From assembly GCA_029465975.1 (NCBI GenBank), contig CM055743.1:18746130-18810129 (forward strand): a stretch of 64,000 nucleotides of DNA, written 5' to 3'. The stretch's first letter is position 1. Each line of letters begins with the position of its first letter. The translations under genes and the position numbers were made by a program. The DNA comes from Dallia pectoralis. Taxonomy: Eukaryota; Chordata; Actinopteri; Esociformes; Umbridae. The notes beneath the pieces are model-generated. The model made no database searches. It saw only the letters and a program-made list of their open reading frames with translations, and was not told the DNA's origin. Positions 1 through 11,113 of this stretch are shown piece by piece.

Positions 1-131
1 GTTCGCATACAGATGTTCGCATACAGATGTTCGCATACAGATGTTCGCATACAGATGTTCGCTCAATTATAAATGCTCTGTAAATGTGAGACGTGCTAAA
101 CCGCAGCTTTCATAATTCTGCATATCACATC
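1..131 (-). other. trim46 3' flank / 3' UTR start
   Basis: Sequence immediately 3' of the trim46 stop. The first 60 bases are about four copies of a 16-bp tandem unit (agatgttcgcatac). No poly(A) signal was identified before the window edge, so the UTR may continue outside. Confidence 0.5.
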
Positions 132-597
132 CTAATTACTAAGGTTGGTGACACGCGATTGGATGGTGACTCTCCTGACCGGCGTCTGGTCTGCCATACG
201 ATTGGCCACCAGCTCCTGCAACTGCAGCGCCCCTCCGCCAATGAAACAGAACGCCGGGCAAACGGGGCCGGAGCAATCGACAGGCCCCTCCCACAGAGGG
301 CGGAGCGAGTGGGCGTCGTAGTAGGTGACACGACCCTTCTCGAAGTCAAGGCACACCCCCAGCCGCGGTGGCAGGGGGTAGGTGAGGCCCGTGGGCGAGG
401 AGGCGGGGCTTGTGCCGTTGGCGATGGTGGGGCTGCGGTGGGGGCTGGTGCCGTTGGCGTGGCAACCGTGGTTGTTCTGCTGATTCGGCGACTGGGGCAG
501 AAAGATCTTGCCCATGCCCGTGGTGAGGAAGGAGAAAGGGGGAGGGGACTCCAGTGAGTCTTCTGCCCCGCTGTCATGGCCACTGTCTGGATCATAG
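132..597 (-). CDS. trim46: trim46 last coding exon: SPRY C-terminal part and stop
   Basis: The acceptor tatccacctgtag is followed by CTATGAT (R/YDPDSGHDSGAED). The exon includes FSFLTTGMGKIFLPQSP, a Ser/Thr/Asn-rich insertion, LPPRLGVCLDFEKGRVTYYD and PAFCFIGGGALQLQE, and ends TNLSN with TAG at 132-134. Human ends in KVTIGGFAKLD, so the last residues differ while the SPRY core is conserved. Confidence 0.95.
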
Positions 598-722
598 CTA
601 CAGGTGGATAGCAAATGATTAGTTGATTGATTGATTAGTTAAACACACCCCTACACACATGCAAAGGAGAAATGGTTCACACACACACACACACACACAA
701 CCAGGACCCCTATTTATTAACC

Positions 723-784
<62 letters not shown>

Positions 785-896
785 CCAGAACCCCTATTTA
801 TTAACCCCTCACACACACACACACACACACACAACCCCTATTTATTAACCCCTCACACACACACACACACACAACCAGGACCCCTATTTATTAACC

Positions 897-929
<33 letters not shown>

Positions 930-1043
930 CCAGGACCCCTATTTATTAACCCCTCACACACACACACACACACACACAACCAGAACCCCTATTTATTAAC
1001 CCCTCACACACACACACACAACCAGGACCCCTATTTATTAACC

Positions 1044-1075
<32 letters not shown>

Positions 1076-4000
1076 CAGGACCCCTATTTATTAACCCCTC
1101 ACACACACACACACACACACACACAACCAGGACCCCTATTTATTAACCCCACACACACACACACACACACAACCAGGACCCCTATTTATTAACCCCACAC
1201 ACACACACCAGGACACCTATTTATTAACCCCTCACACACACACACACACACACACAACCAGGACCCCTATTTATTAACCCCTCACACACACACACACACA
1301 CACACAACCAGGACCCCTATTTATTAACCCCTGACACACACACACACACAACCAGGACACCTATTTATTAACCCCTCACACACACACACACACACACAAC
1401 CAGGACCCCTATTTATTAACCCCCACACACACACACACACACACAACCAGGACACCTATTTATTAACCCCTCACACACACACACACACACACAACCAGGA
1501 CCCCTATTTATTAACCCCACACACACACACACACACAACCAGGACACCTATTTATTAACCCCTCACACACACACACACACACACAACCAGAACCCCTATT
1601 TATTAACCCCTCACACACACACACACACACAACCAGGACCCCTATTTATTAACCCCTGACACACACACACACACACACAACCAGGACACCTATTTATTAA
1701 CCCCTGACACACACACACACACACACACACAACCAGGACACCTATTTATTAACCCCTGACACACACACACACACACACACACACAACCAGGACACCTATT
1801 TATTAACCCCCCACACACACACACACACACACAACCAGGACCCCTATTTATTAACCCCACACACACACACACAACCAGGACACCTATTTATTAACCCCTC
1901 ACACACACACACACACACACACACAACCAGGACACCTATTTATTAACCCCTAACTAGAAATGGTTCAGGCCGTATAAGGAGAACCTTTTTGACCAGCTCT
2001 TCTACTGTAAGATGCTCAGTAAGACCCTGATGTAAGCCAGTTTTTCTTTTGCATACTTTCTTATCACTACAGCCTCACGTTCTTTGTTCAACCTATAGTT
2101 ACACACTTGTGTGACTTACCGGGGACTTGCCATGTCTTGAGGAAGGTGGAACCATTCCTGTAGTTTAGACTCGAGTCCAACTCCCACCTATGAAATGAAT
2201 CAGGACATTATAAAGGGACAGCATCATTGTCCGATGATTCAAACTCATCATTGCTCGATGATTCGAACTCATCATTGCCGATGATTCAGACTCATCCATG
2301 TCCAATGATTCAGACTCAACATTGCCGATGATTCAAACTCATCATTGCCTGATGATTCAAACTCATCATTGCCCGATGATTCAAACTCATCATTGCCTGA
2401 TGATTGAAACTCATCATTGCCCGATGATTCAAAATCATCATTGCCCGATGATTCAAACTCATCATTGCCCGATGATTCAAACTCATCATTGCCCGATGAT
2501 TCAAACTCATCATTGCCTGATGATTCAATGGAACCTGAACCCTCCCGGATGTTTAACTCGCCTTGACAAGGTAAGACCCGGGTTCCACTGAGCATGCCCA
2601 GTAGTGCCTGCCCTGAGTGATGGCCACATCCCCCACCAGCAGGTCCGCCGTCAGGTGACAGGAAGTGAGCGCTCTGTCGGCTGCCTGCAGCAAGGACAGT
2701 CCGGGGACACTCCGGGCACAGCGCTGCTCCTTACTCACCACCAGACGGTCGGCATGGAGACCCCAGCGAGAGTCCAGGTAGAAATTTAACACTGAGAGAT
2801 GTAAGGACGAGGAGGAAGAGGAGGACAGGGCGAAAAGGGACACGGAGGATGGAGAGATGGAGGACAGGGGGAACGGTTTGTGTTGGGATAATGTGCAGGT
2901 TTTGTTGGAGAGGCGATGAAGACATGAGGAAGAAGCAAAACGCATAAAGGAGATAAATACACGGATAAAGGAGGAGGAAGATATCCAATCAGGGCAACAA
3001 GGAAACAACTGAGAGGGTTAACAGAGGAGAAGAGAGAGCTGGCATGCATCTCCTCGGGAATGAGGAGAGGAGACACCTCCTTGGGTCCTCTATCCTCGTC
3101 TCCTCAAAAGCCATTGGAGGAGGCGCGGTCGCTGCCCTTTGAACTCCTCCAATGGGTTTCGATTTCAGGAAGAGGAAAGTGGATAAGAAGAGATTGAAAT
3201 TGAGAATCTCCCAGGGAATAGGGAAAACGGGACAGAAGAGGTCAATCAGAGGAGGAGGAGGTGGAGAAGCGTCTTTGGGAATGTTTTTGGGATTAATATG
3301 CCTGAGGGAAACATAGCAGGAGAAAGTAGTTACAGAGGAAGATGAGACACACCAGCCAGCAATTAGCCCGTATCTCAACCGAACTCCCAGTGAGCAAACT
3401 AACTCAAAAGACGTCTAATCTGCCGTCTTTTCAGCGTGCTGTGCTTGTGGTACACATCTGTTTGTAAAGCCTCTGGTTTTACCAAAGAGTGCAAACCTCT
3501 ACCAAACACTATGACATCTCATTCTGGAAGAGAGGAGGAAGAGGATGGCTGGGGAAGATGTACGGAGGTAGAACGAAATGCAATGCAACAATCGATGGGG
3601 TGGAAAAAGAGATGATGCTTACGCCAACTGTCAAAGGCAGAGAGGTGGACATGGGATTTGAACCTAGGAGCCAGAAATGAAGGAGAATTGAGGAGACGGT
3701 AAGACATGAGAATGAGGTACGGAGCTAAAATGTGACAAAACAAAATTACAACGAGAATCAGCTAGAAGATGGATTGAACGGAGAAATGAGATACAGGCGA
3801 TAGGAAAGATGAGGATTTAGAGAAACAGAAGAATGACGAGAAGAATGTGCAGAAAAGAAAGAAAAGAGTCATTAATCTGATCTCCTTGAATTCCGTTCTC
3901 ATCAGCTACACTTAAGCCCTCATTATGCTTCTGCGTCAACTCCACGGCATAGCTACGCCGTCACTCCTACGGCGTCGTGGCTGTTTTATGGTTCTGCGTC

Positions 4001-5971
4001 GGGTTGCGTTGCATTTCACATCCAGATGTATAATCTGACTGTCAAGTGTTTTCCTTTTCTTAGCTGCGCTTAATCCTCACTTGATAGGGAGGCACCAATC
4101 CTGAACATTCATACGGGTTCCACTCAATAACCAAGCCTCTTTTATATTTTCCTTCCGTTTTTTATTTATCTTCGTTGCTTCGGCATAGGTATTTACAGGT
4201 GAAAAACCTTAAACCCAGAAACCACAAACCATTTACCAACTTACCCATTGTTATCAAACATAATTTTACCTCCAAACCACACATGTGTATATATAGATAA
4301 CAAATACACTCGTAAATAAACAGATTCATCAGTAAGTTGCCAATTTGCCTATTGTTATGAAACTGACTTTTAACTACAAACACACAGGTATATATAGATA
4401 AACAAACATGCACTCATAAATAGATATTAAATTAGTTATCAAACAGATATCAAATTAGCATATAATTTCAACTCCAGGAGGCCCAATGAATCACATGAGT
4501 AACCAACCACAATGAATTGCTCAGCAATTGAATAGTCAATTAGTGAATCTACCAAGTTTCTTACCCACATAAATATTTACAATACGCCCCAGAAACCACA
4601 ATGAACAATCTTAGCACTTAAACACTGTTGATTTCCATCATAAACCAATACCTGTACAATGCATTTTGTACTACTGCGTGAATATTTACAACACTGCCGC
4701 AACGCACGCACACACACACACACACACAAGTCTCTTTCCCTCCTGGATCTCAACGCGTCATCAGCGCGCAGCAACCAACAACTGAACTTGCAACAAAGTC
4801 TCATTAAAAGCCAATCTTACCGGCTGTCCGTTCAGTCTTTTGAGTTGGTACCAGACTTCGCGCAGCTCCAGGAAGGTTTAATGAGGAGATCCCTTTACTT
4901 CCTCACGCAGTACCGGTGTTATTGCCGGTTCTAGCTGACCCATTTAACCGGAAATGAGCGTGCCTTTTCTGCCCGAGGGCGCACCGGTAAGTGATTATTA
5001 GTTTCAGCTTGATCAATGACGAGAAGGGGCGTTTCGCCGCGACACTGACCAATCACAGCCCTTTGTGTAGTTACAATTTTCTGGACGTGCACGTCGAGCT
5101 ACGGCGTATGGGTTGGAGAGGGGTTCGCGTCGACGCTGAGGGGTCTACGAGGGTACGCCGTCGATTCGACGCAGAAGCATAAAACAGGTTTTAGACCGGA
5201 GACTATAACCGTGTGTGTGCGTGTGCATGTGCGTGTGCGTGTGTGTGTGCCCAGAGCAGGATGTCACCTCACCTGGGGCCGGGGTGTGTGTGTGTGTGTG
5301 TGTGTGTGCGTGTGTGTGTCACCTCACCTGGGGACGGGGGTGTGTGTGTGTGCGTGTGTGTGTGTCACCTCACCTGGGGCCGGGGGTGTGTGCAGGTAGA
5401 CCTCCTCGCTGTACTCCCCGAAGCCCGCCTTATTGCAGCCCCTCACCCTCAACACGTACACACTGTCCATCTCCAGCCTGTCAATCACGGCGCTGGTCCC
5501 GGCCACCTCCTCCAGCCGCTGCCAGCCCCAACGGGCCGTGGCCAATCGCCCTTGTGCAGCGCCCCTGGACCCGCCTCCCGGGACCACCCCCCGGCGTCGG
5601 AACTCCACAGAGAAGTGCCAGGCAGCGGCCGACTCCGGAGGCAGACGCCAGCACAGGAAGAGCTGGTCGTAGGCCAGGGTTTTCTGGGTGTCGATCACAG
5701 GCCCCAGGGGTGCTGGGAAAACATCACAGCTGTCAATACCATCAAACAAACGTCAAATTCTCAAAACAGCAGCTGGTCAATCTTAGCTTGGCCGACTGAC
5801 ATGGGAAAAGCTACAGGGCTTTAGGCTGACCCACTTGGAGAAAGTGCGCCCCCCGCTGTCCAGAAAACTGAACTACGCATGGACACATACAGCCCAAAGT
5901 GGGAGATTTAACAAATACTTGGAGCCTCCCTTTAAATCCTATTTTCAATTTCTGGTTTAAGCCCTGTTCCT

Positions 5972-6034
<63 letters not shown>

Positions 6035-9000
6035 ACTGGCTCCGTCTCTCTCTCTCTCTCTCTCTCTCTCTCAGACTGGCTCCGTCTCTTCTCTGGCCTC
6101 TCAGGCCTTTCCCATAACCCTCCTCTCCTCCCGTCTCACCCTGGATGAACTGCAGCTCCGTGAGGAGTTTGAGCTCTTTGGAGGCGTCAAGCTGGAAGTG
6201 TCTGAAGGAGGGATCAGCGGCGAGGGAGAAACACTGCAGCGACTCAATGGAGGTGGACAACCTATAGAGAAGAGGTAGTGGGGGTTAGATGTGCAGAAAA
6301 GGGAGATGACAAAACACCGTTCAACAGTTATGTTAATAAAAGTCATCCCATGAATAGAGAATCACACATCCTCAGAATCAGCTTTATTGGCCAAGCATCT
6401 CTACATTACGGAACTGAGGTTGGTTCTACATCTACTATCTTTGCTTTTTTCAGCACGTTCTGGATTCTGAGTCTATGTCATCTTTGTCAGCCTGGTCTAC
6501 TGGCTCCCTCTGGTGGTCGTTTGTCATTTTCCCCAAGGATGAGGATGTGCAATAAGCATTAAAAGGAAAGTGGTGGAGTTTAAATTGCAGATTAAATTTA
6601 CTACCTCATCTATTGAACACGAGGTCAAATTGAAATTAAGAAGTGCGAGGGAGCGAGAGCTATAGACATTCGTCTCAGGGATTCGGACTTGTGGGTAAAA
6701 AGCTTGCTAGATGGAGCGTGCCGTTAACACTGTTAGCAGACGTCGAAAAGAAAGCTTAGACGACAAATGACGGAGAGCAAAAGACGTCTGTGTTCCACAC
6801 GCTGTAGAACCTTTCCAGACAGGTTATTTTCACCTGCTGTGTGTCTGGCGCGCTGCCTGGACGAAGCAGGGCGGGTCCATCTCTTTCAGCAGCTCCTGGG
6901 AGAACGCCATGAGGCCTGCATGCTCCAACAGGCTCCGCCTCTCTGCCACCTGGCCCGCCAAGGCGTCGCCCCGACGCTGCCGAGCCCCCTCCAGGGCCTG
7001 GGCCAATGAGGCGTGGCGCTCTGCCAGAAGGGCAGTTAGGTCCTTGATGCTGTGAGACAGCTGGTCTCGCGCCGCTACGCTGTTGGCCTGGGGACAGACA
7101 GAGAAGAGGTCAGGACTATGTGGATTCATTCAGGGTCGCTACGTTGTTCATCTGGAGACAAATAACACCCCACGGATATTTGGGATGAACGGCAGGGTTA
7201 TTCAGTAGACCGTAAAGGGACTGCAGAGATTTGTTGGGGACCAAAGATGGAGGCAGGACACAAGCGCTCCAAGCAACAGGAATGAACAGGAAACACAAGA
7301 GGAGCAACAAACCTAAATAGGCGCCATGATCAGGGGAAGCAGGTGTCCGCGGAGAAATGAGGGAGAGTTGGATTGACCGCCAAGCCAAAACGGGACAAAA
7401 AGACCATGAATGGACTGCAGAGATGTGTAGCAGACCAAAGACTGACCACATAAGATTTATTTTGGACCAAATATAGACCACAGATATATATTTTCAAGGA
7501 AAGATGGTCCACGGAGAATGTGAAAACCGATATCTCTATACTCCCAACACTTTAAATGTAAGCACATTTCTAAAATAAACCATGAATTATTTGATTACCA
7601 GATACCAGGGTGCTAATATGTTTGGGTTTTCATACCCGAACCAACATCCCTGACATTTCAAGAGCCCGGGTTATTGGTTCCGTAGGGCTACACGGATCTT
7701 AATGGACACATGGAGTTGTTCAATGTGTATCCATGATTATTTTTAAATAAGTGCTGGTAGTGTTAGTTAATCACCTCGGTCTGCGTGATGGCGTTCTCCA
7801 GCTGTGTGATCTGGTTCAGCACGGTCTCCTGGTTGGCCAGAATGTAGTTAATCTCCTTGGTAATCTTGTCCTAGCAAATAAACAGTCACATCAGACAGAG
7901 ACTTAATGCCCCAGGCCAGTCTTAATTCCACTGCGGTTACTCTGCGTTGTCCTACATTTCTACAGATAAACCTAAAAGCGCAGACATCTTTATTTGGGAA
8001 AATGCTGTTGATATGATTTATTTTTAGATGTATATTCTCAATCTGAATTTAATGTCAGCCACTGTAATAGACAAACTAACCAATAGCAGTCTCAACAAGT
8101 CAGATTTTATTGTGATATCTGCTTTACTATTTGATAATATAATAGTAAATATAGTGCATAATTAATACATTCTTTGAACCGTACACGGTCCATCTTATGA
8201 CCAATAAGGCTTTGGCACACGGATGCCCACCTTAAGCATCTGGTAGGCTTGGGCAACTGGTGCCACCTTGTGGCCGGCGTGGGCGCGGCGCAGCTTGCAG
8301 AGTGGGCACAACAACCGCTGGCACGTGCGGCAGTAGAAGTGCAGACGCTCCTGGTCGTGCTCCGGGCAGGAGAGAACCTGGTGGAAAAAAAGAGTTGATA
8401 CGGGTAAGAGAGAGGAGAACTGGAGGAGGGGAGGGTGAGAGAGGAGAGCTGGAGGAGAGGAGGGTGAGAGAGAGGAGAACTGGAGGAGAGGAGGGTGAGA
8501 GAGAGTAGAGCTGGAGGAGAGGAGGGTGAGAGAGAGGAGAACTGGAGGAGAGGAGGGTGAGAGAGGAGAACTGGAGGAGGGGAGGGTGAGAGAGGAGAGC
8601 TGGAGGAGAGGAGGGTGAGAGAGGAGAGCTGGAGGAGAGGAGGGTGAGAGAGAGGAGAACTGGAGGAGAGGAGGGTGAGAGAGAGGAGAACTGGAGGAGA
8701 GGAGGGTGAGAGAGGAGAACTGGAGGAGGGGAGGGTGAGAGAGGAGAGGAGGGTGAGAGAGGAGAACTGGAGGAGAGGAGGGTGAGAGAGGAGAGCTGGA
8801 GGAGAGGAGGGTGAGAGGAGAGAACTGGAGGAGAGGAGGGTGAGAGAGAGGAGAACTGGAGGAGAGGAGGGTGAGAGAGAGGAGAACTGGAGGAGAGGAG
8901 GGTGAGAGAGGAGAACTGGAGGAGGGGAGGGTGAGAGAGGAGAGCTGGAGGAGAGGAGGGTGAGAGAGGAGAGCTGGAGGAGAGGAGGGTGAGAGAGGAG

Positions 9001-11073
9001 AGCTGGAGGAGAGGAGGGTGAGAGAGGAGAGACGAGTGAGAGGAGGGTGAGAGGGTGGACATTATCAGAGGACGAGAGAGAGGTGGAACTCACCTTGGGT
9101 CTGAAGTTAAGGGTTGGCAGGACATGCTCATGCTGGGCGCGTGGTGTACCCCAGGGATGGTACAACTTAAAGCACTCGTTACAGAAGCTGGCTCGGCAGT
9201 CAGCACAACCCTTGGTGGCCTCCAGAGACTGGGGAGGCTTGCAGAACTGACACATCACCACACTGCCCAGGCATACTGTGTGTCTGTACCTGACGATGAA
9301 GGAGGGAGGGGAGTAGGAGGTAAGAGAGGGGAGGAGGGAATGCTTTTGGGAGTGAGCCTGAGGTCGGACAGGCAGATTAACAGCATTTGGAAGTTAGCTC
9401 AAACCGAAGGAGCGTTCAGTGTCTGTTGTGTCTGGTATCTTCTCTAGCTCTGTTCCACGCTCACTAACCAGAGGCTCAGGTCCCATTTGACAGCCTATTT
9501 CTGATATGCTTCACTGCCTTTGAGCAAGGGAATCGGTCAAAATTAGGTATGACCTATATTTGGGGAAGGCTGCTATTTGAGGAACAGTCCCTGTTTCGTT
9601 ACAATACGCACGAGCAACAGCGTATCCTTTATACACACTTAATAATTATTTGGTGACTTTTTATTGAACAAACTGCATTTGAATTGGCACTGAATTGGCA
9701 CTGTCAGTATACCTACAGAATAAACTGTTACTTTATATATATGCATGTACCACCAGAACACAGTGAGAACCCAGGATCTGTATAGAGCGTGTCTGTCCGC
9801 GTTCTACCTCTCCACGATCCGCTCCAAGGTGAGGTTCCGCAGGCATTCCGTCAGGCCCTTCTCTCCCAACTCGATCTCCTTCCCACACGGCGGACACGGA
9901 AACAGCATCGCCGGGGACGGTTCCTTACGACGTCGCCCTGGTGACGGGTACGTCCCAAATCCTGGACAGAGGAGGAGAAAAGAGACAAGGGATGGGTGAA
10001 AAAGGAGGAGAGTAGAGAGAACCTGAAGAGGATATGAGAAGCTGTGGAGAGGAGGGCAGCTCTCCTATATGAAGGGGATATGGGTATCACAGGAAGCTGT
10101 GGAGAGGAGGGAAGCTCTCCTATATGAAGAGGATATGGGTATCACAGGAGACTGTGGATAGGAGGGCAGCTCTCCTATATGAAGAGGATATGGGTATCAC
10201 AGGAAGCTGTGGAGAGGAGGGCAGCTCTCCTATATGAAGGGGATATGGGTATCACAGGAAGCTGTGGATAGGAGGGCAGCTCTCCTATATGAAGGGGATA
10301 TGGGTATCACAGGAAGCTGTGGAGAGGAGGGAAGCTCTCCTATATGAAGAGGATATGGGTATCACAGGAGACTGTGGATAGGAGGGCAGCTCTCCTATAT
10401 GAAGAGGATATGGGTATCACAGGAAGCTGTGGAGAGGAGGGAAGCTCTCCTATATGAAGGGGATATGGGTATCACAGGAAGCTGTGGATAGGAGGGCAGC
10501 TCTCCTATATGAAGAGGATATGGGTATCACAGGAAGCTGTGGAGAGGAGGGCAGCTCTCCTATATGAAGAGGATATGGGTATCACAGGAAGCTGTGGAGA
10601 GGAGGGCAGCTCTCCTATATGAAGAGGATATGGGTATCACAGGAGGCTGTGGAGAGGAGGGCAGCTCTCCTATATGAAGAGGATATGGGTATCACAGGAA
10701 GCTGTGGAGAGGAGGGCAGCTCTCCCATATTAATGGCTGAAATTAGATCGATAGAACGCGGTCAAACACATACGGTCCATTTTCTGTGATGATTGATAAA
10801 ACTGCGTTAAGTCGAATTTCAGACTGAGACCAGACGCCTCTCCATCGACTGTCGCTTGAAATTTAATTCACAGAGGAAAGGGTTTTATATGCAAATCAAG
10901 CCTTCTTTCCTTCTCTTCTTTTTCTTCTTTTCTCTTCTTTCTTTCTTTCTTTCTTTCTTTGTCTCTTTGTGGCCTTATATCTCCTCAGAAATATTTGTCT
11001 CAAAAGGGTTTACAACTTGTTAACCCAGATTAACATTGTATGACACATACTCTCTCCCCTGTCTCTATCTGCG

Positions 11074-11113
<40 letters not shown>

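Noticed and set aside
93..557. 154-codon plus-strand ORF opposite trim46 last exon
   Set aside because: Antisense shadow of the SPRY-coding exon; GC-rich coding DNA often leaves an open opposite frame.
680..1960. CRISPR-like repeat/spacer pattern
   Set aside because: The 'spacers' are CA runs and the other element is constant; eukaryotic compound microsatellite.
2553..3378. Overlapping minus-strand ORFs upstream of the SPRY exon
   Set aside because: Only 2562-2791 matches TRIM46; the rest is a pyrimidine-rich intron with an acceptor at 2792-2793.
8107..9261. 384-codon minus-strand ORF rich in Ser/Leu/Pro
   Set aside because: Only its two ends are trim46 exons; the middle is the intronic purine minisatellite read through.
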